Positions 7,677 to 17,400 are shown, counted from the stretch's first letter. The stretch: DNA of 64,000 bases from Leptolinea sp. UBA4782 (GCA_002403095.1 DHHC01000001.1:24124-88123), one strand, 5' to 3'. Translations and numbers: made by a program. Notes: generated from the letters alone by a model not told the origin.

Positions 7677-10027
7677 AGAAGGAAAACCTGGCCTGGATCG
7701 AACCTCAGCAAATCACCGTTCCTGGTGAGATCAGTGAGTTTTTCCCGGAGTATCCGGTCATCAGCCGGGTGCTGGCACAACGCGGCATTACCACGGCAGA
7801 GACTCTGCAGCCATTCCTGTACCCTGAGGCCTATCAGCCCCTTTCCCCGTTCAAATTTCCCGGCGTGAGCAAGGCAGTTGAACTTGTGCAGGAAGCGATC
7901 AGTAGGCATCAAATGATCGGTGTGTGGGGAGACTTTGATGTGGACGGGCAAACTGCAACGGCTATCCTTGTAGGCAGCCTGCGCCAGCTGGGTGCGAGAG
8001 TCGCCTATCACATCCCTGTACGCGGCAAAGAATCACATGGCATTACCATCCCATACCTGAAAGAATTCCTGGCACAGGGTATCAACCTGCTCCTAACTTG
8101 CGATACCGGGATAACTGCACACGAAGCAGTGCAATTTGCCACACAGCAGGGGGTTAAGGTCGTCATCACAGACCATCACAGCCTGGAAAGCACACTCCCG
8201 GATGCAGACTGCATCGTCCACCCTCACCTGCTGGAAAACGGACACCCTGCCCGGACATTATGCGGGGCAGGCGCTGCCCTTGAGTTGGCTGCAGGATTGC
8301 TCGACGATCCTCAATTTAAGAACAATGCCGGTTTATACCTTGATCTTGCGGCAATCGGCACCATTGCAGACCTGGCTGCGCTGAAGGGAGATAACCGCTT
8401 TTTCGTCCAGCTTGGATTGCAAAGGATCCGGAAAGACCCCAAACCCCTGCTGCAGGCAGTATTCGAGATTGCCGAACTTGACCATTCACAGGTTACTGAA
8501 AACCAGATCAGTTTCCATGTTGCCCCCCGCTTGAACGCCCTGGGCAGGCTAAGTGATGCCAATCGGGCGGTAGAAATGCTGCTTTCCACGAACCTGGATG
8601 AATGCCGGGAATTCATTAACCAGGTAGAAACAATGAATATCAAACGCAAGTTGATCACTGAGCAGGTCTTCCAGGCAGCTTGCGCCCAGGTGGATGCAGA
8701 CCCTGACTTGCGGGAAAAACCGGTGATCATCGCCTCTCACTCCGAATGGCCTGGAGGGGTCATCGGGATCGTTGCCAGCCGTCTCGTGGAAGTTTACCAA
8801 AAGCCAGCTATTGTGGTCTCAACCCCGGCAGGCGAAGTTGTGCGCGGTTCTGCACGTTCAATTGAAGGATTGGATATCACCGCCAGCTTGAAAAAGGCAG
8901 CCGATTTACTGATTACCTGCGGCGGGCACCCGATGGCAGCTGGATTTTCTTTGCTGGCAGAGAATTTCGAAGAATTCAAATCGGCAATCAACAGGATCAT
9001 TGCCCAAACCGTAGCAGTTGCACCCCTTGAACAGGCATTAACAATCGATGCCTTCATCACGGTGCCAGAAATCAACCTCGAACTGGCTGAAGCGCTGGAG
9101 AAATTGGCTCCATTTGGCCCTGGAAACCCCCCTGTCATATTTGCCTCCCGCGGGCTGACCATCCTGAAGAAAGCACCCCTGGGGAGGGACAGTGAGCACA
9201 TTCAGTTGACACTGGCAGATCCATCCGGATTCAGCATGCGGGCTATCCGCTGGCAGGCAGTCTCCCTTGAAATGCCTAAAGGGTATTTTGATTTGGCCTA
9301 TTCGCTTCAAATCTCAAATTACAAAGGCCAGCGGGAACCGCAGATCAACTGGATGAATACCCGTCCAGCAGAAATACAAGGATTACAGGATGGCGCCCAG
9401 GCCGCTATTAAAGTGCTGGATTACCGTAAGGATTTTAATGCAGGTTTACAATGGTTACTGGCACACCAGACAGAGCAGATGATAACCTGGAGTGAAGGAC
9501 TGGCAGCAAAAACTCTCCCCGGAAAGGGTAGAATGCAACTTTCTCCGGCAAAAGTGCTGGTTATTGCCGGTAACCCGCCTGGACGGGCAGAACTGGATGC
9601 GGCAGTAAAGACTGTTTTACCCGAGACGATCATTTTGTTTGGACTGAAAACCGCCCATGAAGACCCAAAAGAATTCCTGAAGCAACTGCTAGGCCTTGTC
9701 TTGTTTGCTCATAATCGGAAATCCGGCCGGTTTACACTGGAAGATGCGCTTCACGCAACCGGGCAACCCGCTGAAGTGGTCATGGCAGGATTGCAATGGG
9801 TATCACACCAGGGTGAGTTTTCAATCACTGAAACTGAAAACGGCGAATATCTGGTAACTGCACCGGGACAACGCGATCCTTCCGTTGCCGTTTCTCTGCA
9901 AAATCGGCTGGCTTTACTGTTAGAAGAAGCTGCCGCATTCAGGGCATATTACTTGAGGATTTTGCCGGATTTCTTATTTGATGGCATAATCCACGTACAG
10001 AATAAGGATATTAAACATGAAGAATAA
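7673..10027 (+). CDS. recJ: Single-stranded-DNA-specific 5'-3' exonuclease RecJ
   Basis: The 784-residue protein has the DHH phosphoesterase signature GDFDVDGQTA (86-95), a metal-binding Asp in LLTCDTGI (about 143), and DHH at 167-169. The DHHA1 motif GGHPMAAGF lies near residue 417, and an OB-like region follows. The roughly 220 C-terminal residues are an extension beyond the E. coli core and end in a winged-helix-like stretch (RFTLEDALHATGQPAEVV). RecJ degrades 5' strands for recombination and mismatch repair. The start is a TTG at 7673, fused to the stop of the nuclease gene as TTGA, which argues for translational coupling. Its position as last member of the helicase/nuclease operon supports a joint end-resection role. 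Confidence 0.93.
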   Translation: MKKENLAWIEPQQITVPGEISEFFPEYPVISRVLAQRGITTAETLQPFLYPEAYQPLSPFKFPGVSKAVELVQEAISRHQMIGVWGDFDVDGQTATAILVGSLRQLGARVAYHIPVRGKESHGITIPYLKEFLAQGINLLLTCDTGITAHEAVQFATQQGVKVVITDHHSLESTLPDADCIVHPHLLENGHPARTLCGAGAALELAAGLLDDPQFKNNAGLYLDLAAIGTIADLAALKGDNRFFVQLGLQRIRKDPKPLLQAVFEIAELDHSQVTENQISFHVAPRLNALGRLSDANRAVEMLLSTNLDECREFINQVETMNIKRKLITEQVFQAACAQVDADPDLREKPVIIASHSEWPGGVIGIVASRLVEVYQKPAIVVSTPAGEVVRGSARSIEGLDITASLKKAADLLITCGGHPMAAGFSLLAENFEEFKSAINRIIAQTVAVAPLEQALTIDAFITVPEINLELAEALEKLAPFGPGNPPVIFASRGLTILKKAPLGRDSEHIQLTLADPSGFSMRAIRWQAVSLEMPKGYFDLAYSLQISNYKGQREPQINWMNTRPAEIQGLQDGAQAAIKVLDYRKDFNAGLQWLLAHQTEQMITWSEGLAAKTLPGKGRMQLSPAKVLVIAGNPPGRAELDAAVKTVLPETIILFGLKTAHEDPKEFLKQLLGLVLFAHNRKSGRFTLEDALHATGQPAEVVMAGLQWVSHQGEFSITETENGEYLVTAPGQRDPSVAVSLQNRLALLLEEAAAFRAYYLRILPDFLFDGIIHVQNKDIKHEE

Positions 10028-10982
10028 AATCCGCTGGGGCCTTCTCAGCACAGCATCCATAACAGATCAGTTTATCCCCGCTATCAAAGGAAACAAGCAT
10101 TCAGAGCTGGCAGCCATCGCCAGCCGGGATATTCATAAGGCAGATGAAGCAGCCAGGCAGTGGAAGATTGAGCGCACATATGGCAGCTACCAGGCTTTAT
10201 TGGACGATCCGAATATTGATATCGTCTACATCCCGCTTCCCAACCACTTGCACCTGGAATGGACTTTGAAAGCTGCCAGGGCGGGAAAGCATGTCCTGGT
10301 TGAGAAACCTATTGCACTAACGGTGGAAGAAGTCGACCAGATGGCTGCGGCAGCTAAGGAGAATAATGTAATCATCCAGGAAGGTTTCATGTACCGCTTC
10401 AATCCGCAAACCGCCAAAATCAACACGCTGATGAATGAAGGCGTTCTGGGTGAATTGCGTTTTATGCGCAGCGGTTTTCAGCACATCCACAACCGGGCAG
10501 ATGACTACCGGCTCACCCCGGAATTCGGTGGAGGGGTCCTGTGGGATATGGGTTGCTATCCTGTCAGCTTCTTCCAGATGATTACCGGCAGCGCTCCATT
10601 CAGGGTATCTGCATACAGACAGCTTGGCAAAACCGGGATAGACCGCTCTTTCTTTGCCACCATGCACTTCATCAAAGGAATCACATCACAGCTGGCTATC
10701 TCATTCGACCTGCCTTCATTTTCCAATGTAGAATTGCATGGCACAGAAGGCATCATGTTCATCTCCAGCCCGTTCAAACAACGCGGTCCCACCGGGATCA
10801 TCCTAAAACACAGCAAGGGTTTCCAGAATTTCCCGTTTTCAACCAAAGATCCTTTCACTGCTGAGGTTGAGAGCATGGCATTGGCTGCATCTGGAGAAGC
10901 GGAAGTTGTCGTGACCCTTCAAGATTCACGCCGGACGGTGAGTACAATCCAGATGCTGCATGAGGCTGCCAGCAACGTGTAA
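10017..10982 (+). CDS. Gfo/Idh/MocA family NAD(P)-dependent oxidoreductase
   Basis: The 321-residue protein has an N-terminal Rossmann fold (IRWGLLSTASIT in place of a classical GxGxxG), the family hallmark VEKPIAL around residue 97, and a C-terminal dimerisation domain with DMGCYPVSFFQMI. Such enzymes oxidise or reduce sugars and other small carbonyl compounds; the substrate cannot be read from sequence. The ATG lies inside the last codons of recJ (11-base overlap) with AGGATA upstream, so it is probably cotranscribed with the repair operon, although a functional link is not obvious. Confidence 0.9.
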   Translation: MKNKIRWGLLSTASITDQFIPAIKGNKHSELAAIASRDIHKADEAARQWKIERTYGSYQALLDDPNIDIVYIPLPNHLHLEWTLKAARAGKHVLVEKPIALTVEEVDQMAAAAKENNVIIQEGFMYRFNPQTAKINTLMNEGVLGELRFMRSGFQHIHNRADDYRLTPEFGGGVLWDMGCYPVSFFQMITGSAPFRVSAYRQLGKTGIDRSFFATMHFIKGITSQLAISFDLPSFSNVELHGTEGIMFISSPFKQRGPTGIILKHSKGFQNFPFSTKDPFTAEVESMALAASGEAEVVVTLQDSRRTVSTIQMLHEAASNV

Positions 10983-11020
10983 CCGTGATTTTTCAATAAC
11001 CCGGTATTGATTGGATTTTG

Positions 11021-11029
11021 TGGTAAAAT
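11021..11029 (+). promoter_or_regulatory. Extended -10 promoter of the rpsF operon
   Basis: The bases read TGGTAAAAT, a TGn extended -10 motif, about 96 bases before the rpsF start. A TTGATT at 11007-11012 is too close (11 bases) to be the -35, which is consistent with an extended -10 promoter. Confidence 0.5.
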
Positions 11030-11042
11030 GGGCATTCGGTTT

Positions 11043-11098
11043 GCAGGATGAAACCTGCAGCCTTTCCGCCCCGGCGTACCTACGGTATGAACGGGAGC
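11043..11098 (+). ncRNA. Structured rpsF leader, candidate S6:S18 autoregulatory element
   Basis: Two stems can be drawn in the leader. The first is GCAGG/CCTGC at 11043-11058 with an ATGAAA loop. The second is built on CCCC (about 11069-11072) pairing with GGG (11093-11095), and TACC/GGTA (11077-11087) around a TAC loop, with an internal loop containing CCG on the 5' side. An S6:S18-binding leader with a conserved CCG-containing bulge is known upstream of rpsF in many bacteria; this hairpin has that general shape. The match was judged by eye, not against a covariance model. Confidence 0.5.
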
Positions 11099-11124
11099 AA
11101 ATCCAGGGAAAGGAGGTTTCCGTT

Positions 11125-11406
11125 ATGAAAAACTACGAAGTTGTTGTCATTGCCCATCCCGATTTGGATGAAGCAAGTTACAAAGCGCTTGTTGAGAAGG
11201 TTTCCGGTTGGATTACAGAATCCGGCGGCACTGTTGATAAAGCAGAAAACTGGGGCAAACAGCGTATGTCTTACCTGATCAAGAAACAGCGCGAAGGCCA
11301 GTACTTCATGCTGCATGCTCAGATGGATCCCGCATTTACCAGCACGCTCGAACGCAACCTGCGGTTAGCTGAAACAGTGCTCCGCTTCATGCTTGTTGCG
11401 AAGTAA
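11125..11406 (+). CDS. rpsF: 30S ribosomal protein S6
   Basis: The 93-residue product starts MKNYEVVVIAHPDLDE and carries the S6 signature WGKQRMSYLIKKQREGQYFML. It binds 16S rRNA as a dimer with S18 in the platform of the small subunit. I chose the ATG at 11125 because AAAGGAGG ends 8 bases before it; an upstream in-frame start would read through the leader structure. It opens the conserved rpsF-ssb-rpsR cluster; rplI, which often follows, is absent. Confidence 0.96.
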   Translation: MKNYEVVVIAHPDLDEASYKALVEKVSGWITESGGTVDKAENWGKQRMSYLIKKQREGQYFMLHAQMDPAFTSTLERNLRLAETVLRFMLVAK

Positions 11407-11439
11407 TTGCAGTCCGCCAGTAAATGGCAAGGAGATAGT

Positions 11440-11841
11440 ATGAGCCGTGGACTGAATAAGGTAATGATAATTGGTCATTTGGGGCGCGATCCTGAAATGC
11501 GCTACACCCCTTCCGGCAAACCGGTAACCACATTCAATGTTGCTACCAGCCGTACCTGGAACAGCGCAGATGGGGAAAAGCATTCCGAAACTGAATGGTT
11601 TACAGTAGTCACCTGGGGCAACCTGGCCGAGATCTGCAATCAGCACCTAAGAAAAGGGCAGCAGGTTTATGTAGAAGGACGCTTGCAAACCCGCCGGTGG
11701 GAAGATAACGACGGTGTGAAGCACTCCAGTGTGGAAATTGTTGCCAGTGAAATGATGATGCTCGGCGAACGCCGCGAAAGTAATGCCGGCAGTAATGCTG
11801 ACACCGCAGATGCTGAGCATTTTGAAGAGTATCCGTTTTAG
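11440..11841 (+). CDS. ssb: Single-stranded DNA-binding protein
   Basis: The 133-residue protein has the OB fold of bacterial SSB: LNKVMIIGHLGRDPEMRYTPSG at the N-terminus (the run is longer in the family consensus), then TEWFTVVTWGNLAEI and VYVEGRLQTRRWED. A short linker leads to an acidic tip ending EEYPF, the site that recruits repair enzymes such as RecJ. The start was set at the ATG following AAGGAGATAGT; an upstream in-frame reading is not supported by a ribosome site. It lies between rpsF and rpsR as in most bacteria. Confidence 0.95.
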   Translation: MSRGLNKVMIIGHLGRDPEMRYTPSGKPVTTFNVATSRTWNSADGEKHSETEWFTVVTWGNLAEICNQHLRKGQQVYVEGRLQTRRWEDNDGVKHSSVEIVASEMMMLGERRESNAGSNADTADAEHFEEYPF

Positions 11842-11858
11842 GACTTTTGGAGGTTAAT

Positions 11859-12134
11859 ATGTCCGATGATTATGGCAATGAAGTAGAGCAGTATGGTGGT
11901 GGACGACGGTATGTTGCCCGCCCTAAAATCTGCCAGTTTTGCGCCGATAAAAATATTGAAATTGATTACAAGCAGATTGATATGCTGCGCCGCTATGTAA
12001 CAGAAGATGGTAAGATCCGCCCCCGCCGCCAGACTGGCACTTGCGCCCGTCACCAGCGCGCACTGGCAAATGCCATCAAGCGGGCTCGCCACATCGCCCT
12101 GCTGCCATTCACCCTTGACATGGGTGACAAATAA
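11859..12134 (+). CDS. rpsR: 30S ribosomal protein S18
   Basis: The 91-residue protein has the S18 core: CQFCADKNIEIDYKQIDMLR, then GKIRPRRQTGTCARHQRALA and IKRARHIALLPF. The CxxC pair plus the third Cys is the zinc-binding type of S18. It pairs with S6 in the ribosome. The ATG is preceded by TTGGAGGT, 17 bases after the ssb stop, so the three genes form one transcript. Confidence 0.96.
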   Translation: MSDDYGNEVEQYGGGRRYVARPKICQFCADKNIEIDYKQIDMLRRYVTEDGKIRPRRQTGTCARHQRALANAIKRARHIALLPFTLDMGDK

Positions 12135-12157
12135 TCGTTACAGGGATGAATAACTGA

Positions 12158-12185
12158 GAGCATGGAGAAACTCTTCTTCATGCTC
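12158..12185 (+). other. Strong hairpin between rpsR and the foldase gene
   Basis: Twelve-base arms GAGCATGGAGAA and TTCTTCATGCTC pair with a single G-U around an ACTC loop. No T-run follows, so it is not a classical intrinsic terminator. It could be a Rho-independent pause, an mRNA stabiliser of the rpsF operon or a processing site. A TATCAT box at 12193-12198 just after it may be the promoter of the next gene. Confidence 0.5.
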
Positions 12186-12212
12186 ATCACGCTATCATAG
12201 AAAGCTGCATGT

Positions 12213-13559
12213 ATGGCTCGTTTTACACCACCTACTAATAAATCCTCGCAGGTTGAGGAACCAAAACCCGCCCACAAGGAGATTTCAAAAAAACACCTGG
12301 CTCGAGTGGAGAGGGAAGCACGCCAGCGGATGTGGCTGCTTGGCGGGTTAATCGCTGTTGGACTCGCAGTAATCGGTTTCATTGGGTATGGACTACTGGA
12401 CCAGTTTGTTTTAAAGAACACCAAACCGGTAGCCATTGTTAATGGTGAGAAGATCAAGGCTGAAGACCTCGTCAAACGGACCAAATATGTCCGCTCACAG
12501 ATGGGCAAGCAGTACGAACAGTATTACCAGTATTACCTCATGTTTGCAGGCGATAATACCTTTGCCAGCCAGATCGAAACCTATCTGACCCAGCTTCAAA
12601 CCCAATTGAGCCCAGATTATGCGGCAACAATTACTGAGAATGTCCTCGACCGGATGATGGAAGAGATCTTGATTTCGCAGAAGGCTGAGGAAATGGGCAT
12701 TACAGTGACTGAAGATGAAGTGGATATCGCTTTACAGGATGCCTTCGGGTATTTCCCGAACGGCACCCCAGCGCCGACAGCCACTGCAACGGAATTCGTC
12801 ACTCCCACTTTCAATCCAGCCGTGCTTGAACTGGTGACCGCGACACCGACCAAGCTGCCGCCGACGGCAACTGCCACACTGGAATTCACTGAAACCCCGC
12901 TGCCAACTGCAACCGCTACAGCGACAGTAAATTCCGCCTTGCCGACTGCAACACAGTTGCCCACAGCAACCCCCATGACCGCAGAAGGGTATGCGACCAC
13001 CGTGGCAGAATACCTGGCGCCAGGTGCAGCATATGGATTTTCTGAAGAAGACTTCCGGTATATGTACCGCATCCAGTTGCTGGAGATCAAACTGGCAGCA
13101 AAAATAACGGAAGACCTGAAACCGGTAGAAGAGCAGGTATGGGCGCGCCACATCCTGGTGGCAAATGAGGCCACCGCCAAAGAACTCTACGCTGAGCTGC
13201 AAGCAGGCGCTGACTTTGCCCAGCTCGCCCAGATCAATTCGCTGGATACCAGCAACGCCAGTAAAGGTGGAGACCTGGGATGGTTTGGCCGGGGTACTAT
13301 GGTGGAACCATTTGAAATAGCTGCATTCGCCCTCAAACCCGGCGAGATCAGCGAACCAGTCCAAACCGACTTCGGCTGGCATATCATCCAGTGCATTGAC
13401 CATGCCGATCGTGCATTGACTGAGACCGAGTTCAACAACTATAAACAAAAGGTGTATACAGACTGGCTTGATGAACAAAAAGCCGCAGTTCAGTATGAAA
13501 AACTGGACCATTGGAAGTCTGTTGTCCCGCTCGAACCGGGAGTACCGGCGCTGCAATAA
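12213..13559 (+). CDS. Membrane-anchored parvulin-type peptidyl-prolyl isomerase
   Basis: The 448-residue protein has a charged cytoplasmic N-terminus, one membrane segment at residues 41-62 and an extracytoplasmic body. A SurA/PrsA-like N-terminal chaperone region (VAIVNGEKIKAEDLVKRTKY onward) is split by a long Thr/Pro/Ala-rich linker over about residues 183-255. The parvulin domain follows at about 308-400, with VWARHILVANEA, KGGDLGWFGRGTMVEPFE and FGWHIIQCID. It should assist folding of exported proteins outside the membrane. The insertion of a low-complexity linker inside the chaperone region resembles the linkers of the lipoprotein at 995. No Shine-Dalgarno is evident before the ATG. 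Confidence 0.88.
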   Translation: MARFTPPTNKSSQVEEPKPAHKEISKKHLARVEREARQRMWLLGGLIAVGLAVIGFIGYGLLDQFVLKNTKPVAIVNGEKIKAEDLVKRTKYVRSQMGKQYEQYYQYYLMFAGDNTFASQIETYLTQLQTQLSPDYAATITENVLDRMMEEILISQKAEEMGITVTEDEVDIALQDAFGYFPNGTPAPTATATEFVTPTFNPAVLELVTATPTKLPPTATATLEFTETPLPTATATATVNSALPTATQLPTATPMTAEGYATTVAEYLAPGAAYGFSEEDFRYMYRIQLLEIKLAAKITEDLKPVEEQVWARHILVANEATAKELYAELQAGADFAQLAQINSLDTSNASKGGDLGWFGRGTMVEPFEIAAFALKPGEISEPVQTDFGWHIIQCIDHADRALTETEFNNYKQKVYTDWLDEQKAAVQYEKLDHWKSVVPLEPGVPALQ

Positions 13560-13569
13560 TAAAATGATC

Positions 13570-13602
13570 AAGAGGCTGACCAGATCTGGCAGCCTCTTTT
13601 CC
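13570..13602 (+). terminator. Intrinsic terminator after the foldase gene
   Basis: Arms AAGAGGCTG and CAGCCTCTT enclose a self-complementary CCAGATCTGG and are followed by TTCC. The hairpin starts 10 bases after the stop codon. The remaining 13603-13697 gap shows only a GGAGG before the next gene. Confidence 0.75.
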
Positions 13603-13697
13603 TAATTCAAGTGGAATAATCTGCCGCCCGGTATAAGGAAAGTTACAGTCTATAAGGTATCAAATCAAGTATTATTTTGGATTCTGGAGGTTAAGCA

Positions 13698-14363
13698 ATG
13701 GAAAAGAAATATGTCCTTTGTTACGGTGATTCAAATACCTGGGGAGTAAGTCCGATCAGGGATGGCGCAGGAAAACCGCTGGTGCGCCTGCCGGAAGATG
13801 AGCGCTGGACCGGGATCGCACAGAACATCCTGGGAGATGCTTACAAATTGCTTGTGGACGGCAATTGCGGCCGCACAACTGTTTGGGATGATCCAATCGA
13901 GGGGTACAAGAACGGAGCCGCTTACCTGCCGCCCTGCCTGTGGTCACACATGCCCCTTGACCTGGTGATCATCATGCTGGGAACAAATGACCTTAAACCC
14001 CGCTTTAACCTTTCAGCTTATGATATATCCCTGGGTATTGAAGTATTAATAAATATTGTTAAGAATTCCGGCTGCGGGTATAACGGAACCATTCCGCCCA
14101 TCCTGATTATGTCACCCATCCATGTCAAAGAAAACCGAAAAGGAACCTGGCTGCATGAAATGTTCGGCGATGAACAACGGGCACAGCAAAGCCATCTTTT
14201 CGCAAAATATTACAAGATCATTGCAGACAGGTACAACTGCGAGTTCCTGGATGCAGCTGAATTTGCCAGGCCTTCAGATGCTGACGGCATTCACATTGAC
14301 CCGCCCGACCACTTCAAGCTGGGTCAGGCAGTTGCAAAAAAGATCAAGAACATACTTGGCTGA
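13698..14363 (+). CDS. SGNH/GDSL-family esterase
   Basis: The 221-residue protein has block I CYGDSNTWG with the nucleophile Ser12, block III IIMLGTNDL near residue 97, and block V DGIHIDPPDHF with the catalytic Asp/His near residues 201-209. No signal peptide is visible, so it is probably cytoplasmic. The closest recognisable relatives are the arylesterase/acyltransferase proteins of the mycobacterial type, which share the xGDSxTWG start. The natural ester substrate is unknown. TCTGGAGG lies upstream of the ATG. It is followed by a terminator shared with the convergent smc gene. Confidence 0.88.
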   Translation: MEKKYVLCYGDSNTWGVSPIRDGAGKPLVRLPEDERWTGIAQNILGDAYKLLVDGNCGRTTVWDDPIEGYKNGAAYLPPCLWSHMPLDLVIIMLGTNDLKPRFNLSAYDISLGIEVLINIVKNSGCGYNGTIPPILIMSPIHVKENRKGTWLHEMFGDEQRAQQSHLFAKYYKIIADRYNCEFLDAAEFARPSDADGIHIDPPDHFKLGQAVAKKIKNILG

Positions 14364-14379
14364 CCGGAAATAGTAAAAA

Positions 14380-14405
14380 AAATCCCACTTGCGTGGGATT
14401 TTTTT
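14380..14405. terminator. Bidirectional intrinsic terminator between the esterase gene and smc
   Basis: Arms AAATCCCAC and GTGGGATTT surround a TTGC loop and are flanked by an A-run on the left and a T-run on the right, so it can stop transcription from both convergent genes. Confidence 0.85.
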
Positions 14406-14407
14406 AT

Positions 14408-17400
14408 TTACTTTACCATTTCCTCTGAAAGCTGGTCAATCCTCAGGCTGATCACCTGGCTGGCAGAATCCCTGCCCATCGTCACCCCATATATCACATC
14501 CGCAATCTGTACCGTGTTGCGGTTGTGCGTGATAACAATGAATTGCGTCCCCTGGCTCAACTCCTGCAGCAGCTCACAAAACCGGCCAACATTGGCTTCA
14601 TCCAGCATTGCATCTACTTCATCCATGATGCAAAACGGGGTCGGTGATACTTTCAGCAAAGAAAAGATTAATGCTACCGCTGTCAGGCTGCGTTCACCGC
14701 CGGATAGCAAGGCCAGCCCCTGCTCCCGCCTGCCGGGAAGCCTGGCTTCAATATCAATTCCATCCTCGTTGAGTTTTTCACCCTCCACCAGAACAAGCCT
14801 GGCGCTGCCCCCGCCGAACAAGCGCGTAAACAGGTGCTTGAATTCGGCAGCCACTGCTTCGAAGGTTTTGCGGAATTCGCGCTGCATTAACTCATCCAGC
14901 TCCTGGATAACCAGGCGCAAATCTGCATCAGCCTTCCGCAGGTCAGCAATCTGGTTAACCAGGAAATCGTGTCGCTCTTTCACTTCATTGTATTCCTGCT
15001 GCGCTTCCGGATTGATCGCACCCATCCGCTTCAGCAGGGCACGCTGGCGATTAATGTTATCTTCCAGTTCCGGCTTGATCTGTTCTACCTGCGGCAGCTG
15101 CTCCACAAATTCATCCAGCGGGAGTGGAGTGGGCCCGCTGATCTCACTGTTGTATTGGAAAGCCACCAGACCAAAATCATCCTCCACCTTACGCTGCAGG
15201 GATGCAAGCTCTTCATTTTTGCGGGCTAATTCTATCTGGGCTTGTGAATTGTAGCGTTCTGCCACAGATAAAGCCTGCTGCACTGCCATCTGATTAGAAA
15301 GGTGGGTATCGTACTCCTCTTCAGACCTGCGCAGCTGCTGTTCCTGAGGATCAATTTCCAATTGCAGTACAGCAATATCATTCGAGATTTTCTCAGCTTG
15401 CTGCAGGGCTAATGCACGCTGTGTCTCCAGCCCCTGGATCTCACCCTGGAGAGTTTCCAGGCGGACAGAAATGCTTTGCATGCGGGAACTTGAATTGCCG
15501 ATCGCATTCTGGTATTCAAGCTGTCTCCTTTGGGCATCCTGCAGAGACTTTTGGGCAACAGCCAGGCTGGTCCTCCAGAAATTGACCTGTTCGGTTAATT
15601 CTTCCAGCGCATAAGTGTCCAGGTCAAGCAGGATAGCGGTTTGGTTTTGTTCAAGAACCGCTTGCTCTTGATCCATCTGTACCAGGGTTTCGGTTAATTC
15701 AGCCTGCAAAGCCAGGGCTTTTTCGTTTTCAGACCTGTTTTGGGTTTCCTGGTTCCTCAACCAGTCGGCTTGCTGCTGCAGTTTATTGACCTGCAGGGTC
15801 ATCTCCTGGATGCGCTGCCCATGCTTTTCCCGGTTTTTTCGAATCAGGTTGAGATCTTCCTGGACTTTGCGTTCTGCTGCCCGCATTTCAGCAAGCTTTT
15901 CCTCAGAACTTTTCAATTGCTCCTGGCTTCTCATTTCCCTTGATTTAAGGTCTTCGATCTGGGCAGACAGGTCCTTGATCATACGCGGTCTTGCCAGAAG
16001 ACCTTGCTGCCCGCTTTCGCCCGCAATAACGGTATTCTTTCCGGTAAATACCTCGCCTGCCAGTGTAACCATGCGTAAAGCAGGAGAAGCATTTTTCATA
16101 ATTCGGTAAGCTGACTGCCGGTTTTCCACCACGATCGTGTTCCCAAAGACCTGCTTTACCAGCGGCAAAAGTCTTTCTGGCGCCTGGACCAGGTCAATCA
16201 TCCTTCCCAGGATTCCTTCCCCTGAGGGGGCTGTGATGCTCTTTACCTCTTCTGCATTGTCTGCCAGCAAGAGCATCACCTTGTTGGTTTTTTCCTGTTC
16301 GATCAACACCAAGGTCCTGTCCAGCAGTTCCATATCATTTACCACGATGGCTTCCAGGTATTCGCCCATAGCTGCGCTGACAGCTTTTTCGAATTTTTCC
16401 GGAATGCGAATCTGGCTGACCAGGGTCTGGTAACTTCCAGGCAGCTTGCCCTTTTTGGCGGAATCGATCAGGCTGCGGGCGCCCTGTCCCCAGCCCGCCA
16501 GGGATTTTTCTGCCTGGCTCACTACATCCAGTTGGGCATTTAAGCCTTTGATCTCCGTGGTAATCCGGTTGGTCTCATCCAGGTTTTTCTGCCGGGCATC
16601 TTCCAGCTGCTTTATTGATTCCCGGGTAGTGTTGTGTTCTTTTTCGGCTTTTTCGGCATCCGCGATGATCTGCTGCAAATGTACCTGCAGGTCTTGCAGG
16701 TCTTTCTTCGCCGATTCAAGTGCCGGCTCATTTTCATTAATCCTGCGTTTTAGCGAATCTTGCTGCTGCAGTTGGCGGTTTAGCTGCAGTTTCAATTCTT
16801 CAAGCTGTGCCTTTTTCTGTGCCCTGGCCGTCTCGTGGGAAATCAATGCCCGCCGTGCCTCAGCCAGTTTCAGCTCAATCGCTTTCCTTGTGTTCTGGGC
16901 ATCTGTCAGCTTCACCTGTTCAGTTTCCAGCTGGCTGGTTGCCTGCCGGACCTCATCCTGGAGCAACACCAGTTCTTTTTCAAGGGATTCCATCCTTTGA
17001 ATCGAAGCCTGGTAATCCTCCTCGAGACGGATTTTTTCACTTTGCAGCCCCTGCAGCTGGTTGGAAAGGGATTTTTTCCTTTCATCAAATACTGCCAGCT
17101 CACGGCTGATATGTTCCCGGTTCGAGTGCAGCTCGGCTGATTGGGTATGGTAAACAGCAATCTTTTCCCGTAAGGCGTTCAAATTCAGCCGCATTTCTGA
17201 CATGGAAGACTCAACTGTCAGCGTTTTTTCCCTTGCCTGTTCAAGGCGCTCTTCTTGTGCCTTGACGATCATGCGCTGGTGTAGCACCTCATTTTGGACC
17301 CGGTGCCAGTGAAAACCGTACCATTCACGCAGCAATGTGTGCAAACCATCCTGAATCTGGTCAAACTCGCGCGCCCGGCGAGCTTGCTTTTCCAGGCTCG

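Noticed and set aside
1920..10027. Idea that the helicase/nuclease cluster is an anti-phage defence island
   Set aside because: The operon contains recJ and sits in a core-gene region next to rpsF-ssb-rpsR, without transposons, toxin genes or effector domains. DNA repair explains it better.
16446..17000. A 184-codon open frame opposite smc with many Cys and Ser
   Set aside because: It is the complement of the Gln/Glu/Leu-rich coiled coil of SMC, which produces Cys/Ser-rich antisense frames; no start signals are present.
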